64,000 bases of DNA from Symbiodinium natans (taxonomy: Eukaryota > Sar > Dinophyceae > Suessiales > Symbiodiniaceae), in contig CAJNDS010001136.1 in NCBI GenBank assembly GCA_905221605.1, positions 714,939 through 778,938 of the forward strand, read 5' to 3'. The translations under genes were made by a program, and so were the position numbers. Below are positions 24,001-36,000 of this stretch, piece by piece. Within the stretch, counting starts at the first letter, position 1, and the number at the start of each line of letters is the position of its first letter. The notes under the pieces are model-generated. The model worked only from the letters and a program-made list of their open reading frames with translations, made no database searches and was not told the origin of the DNA.

Positions 24001-27000
24001 CTCGGAAAGACAGCCCCGTCTCGGGAAGACGTGTGCTTACTGCTTGGACTGCTCCCATCAACTGAGGTGTTGGACAAATCAGGCGCAGGGCTCGACAGCA
24101 AGATCTTTTCCTTCGGGGTTCATCCAGGGCATGGAGATATCGTGCTTCGACGTGCAACTCGTGATTTTCCTCTGACATGTCAAGCTGTTTCTGCTTTCGT
24201 CCGAAGAAGCGCCCCAGACTGTGATTTCAATACAGTTGAGATGATTGAGAATACCCATGTCAAAGCTAGGCGCATTCGGGAAGCTGAAATCGGGTGCCTT
24301 GGTATCTGCCTCTCTCTTGCTGAAGGCGAGCAGGGTGAACTTTGGACAGAAGATCAGAGTGGCTCTGAGGAGCGACCTGTGGGTGGCCGAAGTGTTCCCG
24401 GCCGAGTTTGGAGGCTAGGAAGAACAGTGACGAAATTCTACCCCAAGAACTGGCATGCTATCGAGTCAAACCGAGGTCAGGGTCGGGTGCTTGTCGCGTA
24501 CAGACTCAGGCAATCGACTCCTCTCCTGGGGTCTGACAGGGCCATTTTGGCCAGTCTCAACATCGATGCTGAAGTTTCTTCAACGGTGAGCTCGTGGAGG
24601 GGCCCACCCGGGCTTGATGGACCACCAGCTGATGGAGACGAAGATTCTTTTCGCAGCGACAGGCCTGCTTCATCCTCTTTCATGCAAAACATTTTTCCGA
24701 GTATTAGAGGGACAATCTCGTTAGAGCCGAAGCCCACGCACACTAGTGTGGCGACTGACCGTCTGCCTCAGCATGTCGTGCAGTCGTTGAATAGTTTCCG
24801 TCAGTCTCAATTCGTACTGCCCCCGGGCTCCAAGACACCACTTGAAGAGCTTCTGCGGCAACCTGGATTCCTTGATGTGTATTCAGGCTCGAGGGGAGTC
24901 GCTCGGGCTACTGCAAAGCTTTCACAGTGCTGGGTCTTATGTGTTGACTTGGACCATGGGGCCGACGAAGATTTGCTGTCTCCTGCGCTGCAAGAGCGCC
25001 TGCTCTTCTTAGTCGCTCATGGGGCTTTCCGTGGTGTAGGAGGGGGCCCTATTTGCAGCAGCTTTTCTCGAGCAGTACGGCCTCCGGTGCGATCCAAAAT
25101 CTTCCCCGAGGGATTGCCAGAAGTCCGTGGATCCATGCGAACTAAGGTCGAGCAAGGCAATCAGCACGCAGACTTCACGGCCACACTGGCAGAGCTCGGG
25201 ATCCGGAAGGGCATCTTCGTCTGGTTTGAAAATCCTCATGGGTCGTATCTTTGGCGCACTGCCAGATGGAAGGATCTCATTGACAAGCTCGGGCCCTCCA
25301 GCTACGCGGTGATCGACTACTGCCAGCTGGGATGTGCTTGGCGGAAACGCACACGCCTTTTTGCACCGGGGCCTTTGGGAGGTCAGCGCTTGCTTTGCCA
25401 GGGGCGACGGCTCCACCAACAACTGAGTGGCCACTCAGCTTTGCACTGCAAGCAATGGACTAAGGTTGCCGAGCCCTACCCAGCCGCACTCAACCGCATC
25501 CTGGCGAGCTTCTTGGCGCAGGCGGTAGTCCCTTCGGCGCAGCGTTTGCGCTTGGACTTGGCAGCTTGCGCCAAATGCGGCTGCAGATGTATTGGTGACG
25601 CGAAAAATCCTGGACCCCAACGACCAGCTTCCTTGGAAGAGGTTTCTCTTGTCACGCCTGCCACGGCAAAGCTCCAGGATCGCGTTGTCCGCGAATTTCG
25701 GGAGTGGCTAGGAAGCGAGCTGAGCGCGCCTGCATGTAGGTCAGTAGAATCTTGTGCCATGGCATTTGTGCTGGTTCTGCGAGCATATGGAAACTGGCTG
25801 TATCAACACAGTGAGCCCATGTACAAGTACAGACATCTGCTGGCTTTTTTCCAGAAACGCAGCATGCAACTACGTCCTTTTTTGCCGACTGCTTGGGATC
25901 TTCTCACGCGCTGGGAGCGGGTTCAACCGGTGCGCCATCGTTCGCCCATGCCTCTAGCCATTTTCCAGGCTATGATGGCGCTGGCGATGCTGAAAGGTTG
26001 GATCCATTGGTGCGTGATCGCTGGTCTCGCCTTTTACGGCGCCGCTCGAACAGGAGAAACGCTCCGAGCACGAAGGGAGGACCTCTTACTCCCGTCCGAC
26101 TCCTTGGCTACCTTGGACGTGGGTTGCTACTTGGCGATCCTTTCGCCGAAGACTGCTTATAGGGGTAAAGGCAGAGTTCAGCACATCGCCGTCAAAGACC
26201 TGAGGTTCGTTGCATTCCTGGAGCGCGTGATGGGGTCTGCCCCAGGCGAAGTAATGCTGTACCGCGGATCGCCCGCGGCTTTTCGGCGGCGATGGGACAG
26301 CTTGCTGGCGGATCTCGAGGTGCCACCTTCTTTGCATCTTACACCAGGGTCTTTGAGAGCCGGCGGAGCAGTACATCTGTATAAGTCCGGTCTTTCGATC
26401 GCGGACTTGATGTGGAGAATGAGATTGAAGACGATCACTAGCCTGGAAAGCTATCTTCAGGAGATGGCAGCCCATGCTGTCTTGCCGAAGTTGCCCGCTA
26501 GTGGACGGCGTTTGGTAACTGCTGCGAGCGCCCTGTACTCACACGTCCTGGAGGTGGCCGGCTAGTTTCTTGAGCGACTACAGCGCGCTTTTCGCTGCTT
26601 GGAGTGCGGCGCTCTCCGCCTCCGTCGTTGAAGCCGCTGGGTAGGAGTGGACACGAGCTGGCCTGGAGAACTCATCTCTTTTGCAGTCAGCAGCTTCGCT
26701 GAAGAGATCAGCTTACGACTTGCTGCGGCGCTTGGATGCGACCCGGGCTTCGCTCAGCCTGACACAACCCTGCCTGGCGATGTCATAGAAAAGAGCCAGC
26801 CGTACAGCATCTAGTGAGAAGCATTTGCATGAGGATCATGCTATTGCGCACGAACGCTTGCTGTAGCTTTTTCCGGCCCTCCCACCCACCCCGGGACACG
26901 AGCTGGCCTGGAGAACTCATCTCTTTTGCAGTCAGCAGCTTCGCTGAAGAGATCAGCTTACGACTTGCTGCGGCGCTTGGATGCGACCCGGGCTTCGCTC

Positions 27001-30000
27001 AGCCTGACACAACCCTGCCTGGCGATGTCATAGAAAAGAGCCAGCCGTACAGCATCTAGTGAGAAGCATTTGCATGTTTATATAAAACCCAAGAGGATAT
27101 TAGGAAATATTATTTTTGTTTATACAAAGCCCAAGAGGATATTTAAAAATATTCATTTTTGTTTATATAAAACCCAAGAGGATATTAGAAAATGTTATTT
27201 TTGTTTATATAAAACCCAAGAGGATATTAGAAAATATTATTTTTACTAAGGTTCTAAGGTTAAGGGGAGTATATTATTCTTGTTTAAAACCCAAGAGGAT
27301 ATTCGAAATATTATTTTTATTAAGGTTCTAAGCTTAAGGGGAGTATATTATTCTTGTTTATAAAACCCAAGAGGATATTAGACATATTATGTTTATTAAG
27401 GTTCTAAGCTTAAGGGGAGTATATTATTCTTGTTTATAAAACCCAAGAGGACATTAGAAATATTGTTTTAATTAAGGTTCTAAGGGGGAGTATAGTCAAG
27501 GTTTCCGCATGTTTAGGATCCCAGGGTGCTCACTTCAGCGTCACCTTGAAGCCTCAGAAGCCTGCTAATAAGCCCTGAACCCTAAACCCTGAACCCTAAA
27601 CCCTAAACCCTGAACCCTAAACCCTAAACCCTAAACCCTGAACCCTGAACCCTGTAGCCCTGTAAACCCTAAACCCATGGGTGCCAATAAAGACGGAATT
27701 CCCTTCAGTTTTTGTTTTTGGGTCAGGCGGGCAGGGGCTGGGGGTGGTGCGATCAAAGTGCAGAGTTCGCTGCACTGGACCCTGGCTGGAAACTGGGTGT
27801 CAGTACTGTTTGTTACGAGCGCCTTACCTGTAGTTCGGACAGTTGGAGCGTCCCTGCTGCAGGATTTCGCGGTGAACGATACAGCAATCTGTAGACAGCC
27901 TCGAAGGTTTTGTAGCAAGCGCCTTTGGCCTCAAGGGCATTGATTTATAAGGCTGCTGCGTGTCAACATCTGAGCAAATTCACATAGGCGCTGCCTTTTC
28001 GTGAGCCCCTTCAAACGATATAGTCTCAGTCAATAATGAGGGCTTTAATTAGGCTTTGCAGTACGCTGCTGCCGTCAGGGACGTAGTGATTGTGCAGCTT
28101 TCTTGCTCTCCTTCCAACTGTCTCTCCAGAGTCTCGCTTCAGTGTCTGAGCTTCAGGTTCGCGCGGATGTTCCTGCGAGAGTGCCGGCCTGACTCTGGCA
28201 GCAGTATGCTTGGAAACTACGCTTTCAGAGCATGAACCCTAAACCCTAAACCCTATACCCTAAACCCTGCTATGTTTAGGGTTTAGGGTTTAGGGTCTAG
28301 GGCTTAGGGTCTAGGGTTGAGGGTTTAGGTTCAGGGTTCAGGGTTTAGGGCTTAGGGTTTAGGGTCTAGGGGCCTAGCCTGAGCCTTAAACCCGGAGTCT
28401 TCCTCGTCGCACATATGCAGTTTTTGTTCCGAGGTTGTCGCCTGACAACTCCTACCTTGATAAGGCCGCTGGAAGCTGTTCACTTCGAGCTGGAGGGTTG
28501 AGGATTTAGGGTTTAGGGGTGAGTATTGCTGGGTGCTTCACATCACCAAAACGTTCACGCCCCAGAGAGCGGAGCGGGGAAGGCAAAGAGGAGGAAGAGG
28601 AGGATGGGGAGGAGACGAGGAAGAAGAAGAGTGAGAAAACGAAGAGAAAGAGGTGGGGGCACAAAACAGAAAAGAAAAGAGAGTGCCAGAATCCCCCCGT
28701 TTAGGGAAACCCTAAACCCTAAACCCTAAACCCTAAACCCTAAACCCTAAACCATCTAAAAGTTGGTGACCCCAGATGGCCACCCAAAGCTGAGCCTCAC
28801 CATCCGTGCAGAGCCCCCGGAACCCTGGGGTTTAGGGTTTAGGGTTTAGGGTTTAGGGTTTAGGGTTTAGGGTTTAGGGTTTAGGGTTTAGGGTTTAGGG
28901 TTTAGGGTTTAGGGTTTAGGGTTTAGGGTTTAGGGTTCCCCTAAACCCCAAACCCGAAACCCGAACAAGCCCCAAGCCCCCCGTGAGCCTCCTCGAAGCT
29001 GGGAGAGGCTCAGATCCACTTGAATGTCCCGGAGATTGCCACACCGAAGGTCGGATACGGGGGGGGGGGGGTTTAGGGTTTAGGGTTTAGGGTTTAGGGT
29101 TTGGGGTTTAGGGATACATGGGAGAGACTTTCTCGATTGACACCTGCAGCCGAAGATCTTTGCAAAACGCAAGCCCGGAACGTTCAACCCCCTCCTTGGC
29201 CAACAGGTCATCATAGAGGAAACCAAGTCTGCAGGGCAAAGGTTATCAGGGTCTTAGTAGCTTTTTTTGGATTCGAGAATCCCCTGTAGAACTGAAAGTG
29301 TACACTTTTGCGGGCTTGTGAACTCAGCAACTAAGGGGTCATTGAACAAGAGTAGCCCTCCAACTTCAGCCCCTGTATCCGTGGCCCTGAAGTCCAGAAA
29401 TGGGTCTCACGTGAGAGCCCGCCCCCACCCCCCACCCCTCAGGTTTAGGATTTAGGGTTTGGGGTTTAGGGGATTTTGGAATAACGCGGAGCTTTGGGGG
29501 GGAACCTGAAAGCCTAAACCCTCAACCCGCTTCGTGCGGAGCCCCCTAGACTCCCGCAGACGGGTCAATGGCTCCTGAGGTTTTCAGCATTTAGGGTTGG
29601 TTTAGGGTTTCGGGTTTAGGGTTTAGGGTTTAGGGCTCCGCAGGGTTTAGGCTTGCGGCTTGGCCCCTTTGCCCTAAACACCTCAGCCCTTCGAACCTTT
29701 TATAAAGCCGCACCACAACCCTATAACTGGCCCGTTGCTGACCCTCAAAGGCTAGGACGAGAGCATCATCAGCATCAGCTGGCACGTTGCTGACCCTCAA
29801 GGGCTAGGACAAGAGCATCATCAGCATCATCTGGCCCGTTGACGGGAGAATCATCAGCAGCTGTCAAGGGGCCAGGACGGGAGCATCATCAGCATCAGCT
29901 GGCCCTCAAGGGCTAGGACAAGAGCATCATGAGCATCAGCTGGCCCTCAAAAGGTCAGGGCGGCAGCATCATCAGCATCAGCTGGCCCGTTGCTGACGTT

Positions 30001-33000
30001 CAAGGGGCCAGGACGGGAGCATCATCAGCATCAGCTGCCCCGTTGCTGACCCTCAAGGGGCCAGGAAGGGAGCATCATCAGCATCAGCTGGCCCGTTGCT
30101 GACCCTCAAGGGGCCAGGACGGGAGCATCATCAGCATCAGCTGGCCCGTTGCTGACCCTAACGGGCCAGGACGGGAGCATCATCAGCATCAGCTGGCCCG
30201 TTGCTGACCCTAAGGGGCCAGGACTCAGCATCAGCTGGCCCGTTGCTGACCCTCAAGGGGCCAGGATGGGAGCATCATCAGCATCAGCTGGCCCGTTGCT
30301 GACGTTCAAGGGGCCAGGACGGGAGCATCATCAGCATCAGCTGGACCGTTGCTGACGTTCAACGGGCCAGGACGGGAGCATCATCAGCTTCAGCTGGCCC
30401 GTTGCTGACCCTCAAGGGCCAGGACGGGAGCATCATCAGCATCAGCTGGCCGGTTGCTGACCCTCAAGGGGCCAGGACGGGAGCATTATCAGCATCAGCT
30501 GGCCCGTTGCTGACCCTCAAGGGGCCAGGACGGGAGCATCATCAGCATCAGCTGGCCCGTTGCTGACCCTCAAGGGGCCAGGACGGGAGCATCATCAGCA
30601 TCAGCTGGCCCGTTGCTGACGTTCAAGGGGCCAGGACGGGAGCATCATCAGCATCAGCTGGCCCGTTGCTGACCCTCAAAGGCCAGGATGGGAGCATCAT
30701 CAGCATCAGCTGGCCGGTTGCTCACCCTCAAGAGGCCAGGACGGGAGCATCATCAGCATCAGTCTCCGGTTGCTGACGTTCAAGGGGCCAGGACGGGAGC
30801 ATCATCAGCATCAGCTGGCCCGTTGCTGACGTTCAAGGGGCCAGGTCGGGAGCATCATCAGCATCAGCTGGCCCGTTGCTGACGTTCAAGGGGCCAGGAC
30901 GGGAGCATCACCAGCATCAGCTGGCCCGTTGCTGACCCTCAAGGGGCCAGGACGGGAGCATCATCAGCATCAGCTGGCCCGTTGCTGACCCTCAAGAGGC
31001 CAGGACGGGAGCATCATCAGCATCAGCTGGCCCGTTGCTGACCCTCAAGGGGCCAGGACGGGAGCATCATCAGCATCAGCTGGCCCGTTGCTGACCCTCA
31101 AGGGGCCAGGACGGGAGCATCATCGGCATCAGCTGGCCCGTTGCTGACCCTCAAGGGGCCAGGCCGGGAGCATCATCAGCATCAGCTGGCCCGTTGCTGA
31201 CCCTCAAGGCCAGGACGGGAGCATCATCAGCATCAGCTGGCCCGTTGCTGACCCTCAAGGGGCCAGCGGGAGCATCATCAGCATCAGCTGGCCCGTTGCT
31301 GACCCTCAAGGGGCCAGGACGGGAGCATCATCAGCATCAGCTGGCCCGTTGCTGACCCTCAAGGGGCCAGGACGGGAGCATCATCAGCATCAGCTGGCCC
31401 GTTGCTGACCCTCAAGGGGCCAGGACGGGAGCATCATCAGCATCAGCTGGCCCGTTGCTGACCCTCAAGAAGCCAGGACGGGAGCATCATCAGCATCAGC
31501 TGGCCCGTTGCTGACCCTCAAGGGGCCAGGACGGGAGCATCATCAGCATCAGCTGGCCCGTTGCTGACCCTCAAGGGGCCAGGACGGGAGCATCATCGGC
31601 ATCAGCTGGCCCGTTGCTGACCCTCAAGGGGCCAGGCCGGGAGCATCATCAGCATCAGCTGGCCCGTTGCTGACCCTCAAGAAGCCAGGACGGGAGCATC
31701 ATCAGCATCAGCTGGCCCGTTGCTGACCCTCAAGGGGCCACGACGGGAGCATCATCAGCATCAGCTGGCCCGTTGCTGACCCTCAAGGGGCCAGGACGGG
31801 AGCATCATCAGCATCAGCTGGCCCGTTGCTGACCCTCAAGGGGCCAGGACGGGAGCATCATCAGCATCAGCTGGCCCGTTGCTGACCCTCAAGGGGCCAG
31901 GACGGGAGCATCATCAGCATCAGCTGGCCCGTTGCTGACCCTCAAGGGGCCAGGACGGGAGCATCATCAGCCTCAGCTGGCCCGTTGCTGACCCTCAAGG
32001 GGCCAGGACGGGAGCATCATCAGCATCAGCTGGCCCGTTGCTGACCCTCAAGGGGCCAGGACAGGAGCATCATCAGCATCAGCTGGCCCGTTGCTGACCC
32101 TCAAGGGGCTAGGACGGGAGCATCATCAGGAGCGGGGCACGTGTGTAACATGCTGGCTCCCTTCTTCAAGATACAGAAACGCACAAGACGGACTTTTTGC
32201 ATCCCTCAAGTGTGGCTGCCAGGCTGCTAGGCAGGTGGCAAGAAACCCTAAATAACTGCTATCAAAACCATGAATCCTAAACCCTAAACCCCAAATAGCT
32301 GGTATCTTGCAGGGAATCACCCCCCGCCCCCCACACATCCCCCACACATTTGCATCGAGGACGGCCCCTCTGCCGGGGTGACGATGGCCACGGCCTTGCT
32401 CAGCTTGGCCTTGAAGCAGCCCGTCAGGCCCTGGGAGGGGGGAGGGGGTCAGGGTGTGGGGTTTGGGGTGAGGATTTGAGGTAGGTTTCGCGGGTAATTC
32501 GGCTTGAGAGTTCAGGGTGGAGAATCGAATGGGTGGGGTTCCCAAAGCACACAGCCGTGCCCCCTCTACCAACACGTGTGCGGCCTTGGTGGTTCTCGTT
32601 GTCGTTCTGCTGCGAAGTGGATTTCTACCGGTGGTGTTCGGGTAGTATGGGTCATGTTTATCATTGTTTATCTGACGGGTCGAACCCTACTCTTTGAAGA
32701 CTGTAGTAGGGGTCCCGATTTTCGCAAACCCCCAGATAAATGGTGTTTGGGCAGTATTGGTCATGTTTATCTGAGGGGTCGAAACCTCGAATGTGGAGGG
32801 GCTTCTGTTGAATTAACGCCCCTAATCCGGTTTGGCGCAGTACGCGGTGTTCATGCGCTTGAGTTCCGCAAAACGAGCCTCGTGGCTCTAAACGCTAAAC
32901 CCTAAACCCACCCTAAACCCTAAACCCTAAACCACTGAGTCCCCATTGAGGCCAGATGTGGCGATGACCGGGGAACTGACGCTGATGGGCAAAGTTCTCA

Positions 33001-36000
33001 AGGCCAGGGCTACTATTTTGCGGTCGTGGCCTTTTGAAGACATCGTTTTTCTCTGATTTCCTTGCTTGGCCAAATAGCGAACTTTAAGCTTTGTGTGGTC
33101 TCCTTGGTTGATGCACCCTAAACCCTAAACCCTAAACTACAAGTGATAAAGCTCATTGAGCTCTCTGATTCCTTGCTTAGTTTCAGCTGGATGTATTTAT
33201 AAGGGGCCCAAGAAAGGGGTGCAAGTTTAGGGTTTAGCCAGCAGAGCTGCTGACAAAGAACGTAAGCACATCACAAGATGGCCAAATTCAGATACACACA
33301 CACACACAAAATGTGTGTATATTGAACCCTGAACCCTGAACCCTGAAGCCTGAACCCTGGGCTGTTCCGGCTGCACGCAGGTTGGTGGCATCAAGGAGAA
33401 GGCCCCAAGAGTTGTCAAGCTAGGAGCTGAGTAGATAACCTTTCACCGTGTGAGGTCTAGAAAATCATACCAAGCATTAGGCCCTAAACCCTAAACCCTA
33501 AACCCAAACAACCCTAAACCCCAACCCTTAACCCTGAACCTTGATTGGCCCAGGGTGCCTTAGCAACTAGGGGCTTCATGCGCAGGGTAGGATCGCTCAC
33601 TCTGAGCGCGGATCTTTTGTCCTTGCCCCTTTTAGGGCTTAGGGTTGAGAAAAGGTTTAGGGTTTAGGGTTTAGGGTTTAGGGTTTAGGGTTTAGGGTTT
33701 AGGGTTTAGGGTTTTTAGTCCTCGGCCCTAGCCCTTAGGGCTCAGAGTTTAGAGTTTTGCTCGCCCCCCTCCGAACCTGCAAGGCGCCTTCCATACACAC
33801 GTCGTCGTGGTAAACCTTTAGGGTTTAGGGTTCAGGGTTTAGGGTTTACGGTTCAGGGTTTAGGGTTTAGGGTCGGCATGCTGCCGCAAGTTCTACAGCC
33901 TCGAAGGTTGAAGGGGTATTACCCATACTTTGGGGCTCCAAATAGCCCAAAGTATGTGTTAACTAATTAATTGCAGACTTTAGACCTCAATACAGGTGTT
34001 GTTTGTATACTTGGAGCCCTAGGGTAAGTAGGTGATACTTTATGTTTTCCCTTATAGGCTTGAAGGAGGATCATATTCAGGAAGATTTTTCAGATGGTTT
34101 TAAGGGCCCTCCTAGATACCAAAACGGGTTTCGGGGTGTGCTCTTCGTTTAGGGTATAGGGTTTAGGGTTTAGGGTTTAGGGTTTAGGGTTTAGGGTTTA
34201 GGGTTTAGGGTTTAGGAATTTCAGGGGGTTTCTTTGGGGCAGGTCATCGCAGCTCGCCGGGAGAATGTCCAGACGCTGCTGATGCCACCACTCTCAATCT
34301 CTCCTATCGACTGTTAGGACCCATCTCATGGTTGAGGGGGATGGTTGTGAGATGGCCAAAACCCCTAAACTCCTAAGCCCTTAAACCCTGAACAAAAAGC
34401 CTTAAACTCCTTGAAATGGACTTTGGGCACCCTGTAGTTTCCGATGGGGGGGGGGGTCGTTCGGCATCTTGAGCATGCACCTGGAGGTCATGGTGGGTGT
34501 TTTGCACAGCGCCACTTCGAGCGTTGGTGTACATTTAGAGTTTAGAGTTTAGGGTTTAGGGATGTTTAGGGTTTAGGGGGACAAGAAGTAACTACCCATT
34601 ATTCCAGAAGGCACGTGGGCCTTGTCGAAACATGATTGTCCCCTCGCCTGCAGTGGCGTGGGGTGCCATCTAAAACCCTAAGCCCGAATCCCATGCCCTA
34701 AACGCATTCTCTAGGCTAGAGATGGTAATGTTGTACCTCCTTTAGTGTTGGGGGCCCCCTCAAAAAAGTAACACAGTCCAGGCTGGATTTGCTCCTCTTT
34801 AAGCCGGCCCGGGCGTTTATATGATTTGAATAGGGAGGAGTTTAGCTAAGCTTGTAGAATTTAAGGGGGAGCCATGCGATTTAAACGGGATGAGCTTATA
34901 TGAATCTAAAAGGGATCCATATAAATTTAAACGGGATGAGTTTACATCAATTCAACAGGGACCCATATCAATTTACAAGGCATTCGCTCATATGAACTTA
35001 AAAGGGATCCGTGTGAATTTTAAAAGGGGTGAGTTTATATGAGTTTAAAAGGGAGCCATATGATTTTCCCAAATTCGGAGAGGGGCCTTGACATCAAAGT
35101 ATAGGGTTTAGGGTTTAGGGTTTAGGATTTAGGGTTTAGGGTTTAGGGTCCCAAATCAGTGCCACTATTCGGGGCCGAGGGAGGCTCCTGGACCTCCCCT
35201 TTGAACGGAACCAATTTTTTCAAATGGGCCTTAAAGGGAATTAATGGTGTCGGGCCGGTTGGAATGGATGAGGCCGGCCTTTAAAATCATAAGGCTCGGC
35301 TTTATTCCTAGAGACTAAGACATCTAAATTCGGAGCCTCCGGGCCGAAACTAGCCCTAAGTTCTGAAAAAAAAAACGGATTTCGGGAACGATTCGACTTT
35401 AAAGCGGGACCTGGTCTATACCCCCAAACAGTCAGGGTGTCCTGAATAGCCCAGGCAAATCAACTTTATAGAGGGGGCCCCCACTAATCCAGGTCCAACA
35501 TTAATGGAGATGGTAAGGCTGCAAGACCCATACACTAAACCCTAAACCCTAAACCCTAAACCCTTACTGTTGCGAGTACCGTTGCCTCCAGACAGCCTGG
35601 GCCCAAGGGTGCTTTGCCCAATGACCGAAGCTGAAGCAAGCCACAGGAAGAAGAATCCAGGTCGCTCTGTACCCTCTGTGCTGCGTGCAATGTGTGTCTA
35701 CACATGTATGTATTTACGAACGTAAGTACGTCAGCAAGTAAGTATGTAAGTATGTATGTATGCATGTACGTATGTATGTATGTATGCATGAATAAGTACT
35801 CGGGCGTGTTTGTTTTTTTGTTTTGTTACGTTGTTTACTTATTTGCTCGTGTGTGTATATACGGTCTCCAAGATTCGCCATGTGGCCAATCCTCGGACCA
35901 TCGGCCGCGCCACCCCTGCCGGTTCATGCCGTTCTTCGCGCACCGGCGCCAGGAAGTGTGCGAGGCTGGACGGGGCACCTAACCCCTAACCCCTAGCCTC

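Larger units (their letters stand above)
18879..27076 (+). mobile_element. DIRS/Ngaro-like tyrosine-recombinase retrotransposon, apparently complete
   Basis: 8.2-kb element with split direct repeats in the order A1 (18878-18925), ORFs, B1 (26649-26831), A2 (26830-26877), B2 (26894-27076). A copies are 48 bp and identical; B copies are 183 bp and identical, so the element is young. The left flank ends ATTATTTTTG and the right resumes TTTATAT, together matching the neighbouring repeat units, so there is no target-site duplication, as expected for recombinase integration of a circle. Coding: small membrane ORF, Gag-like ORF, Pol with RT, RNase H, MTase-like and tyrosine recombinase. No frameshift seen in Pol. 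Inserted in a Lon intron, same strand. Confidence 0.92.

Noticed and set aside
29740-32130. CRISPR-like array
   Set aside because: Units are contiguous 53-bp tandem copies without unique spacers, in eukaryotic intronic DNA with no cas genes.
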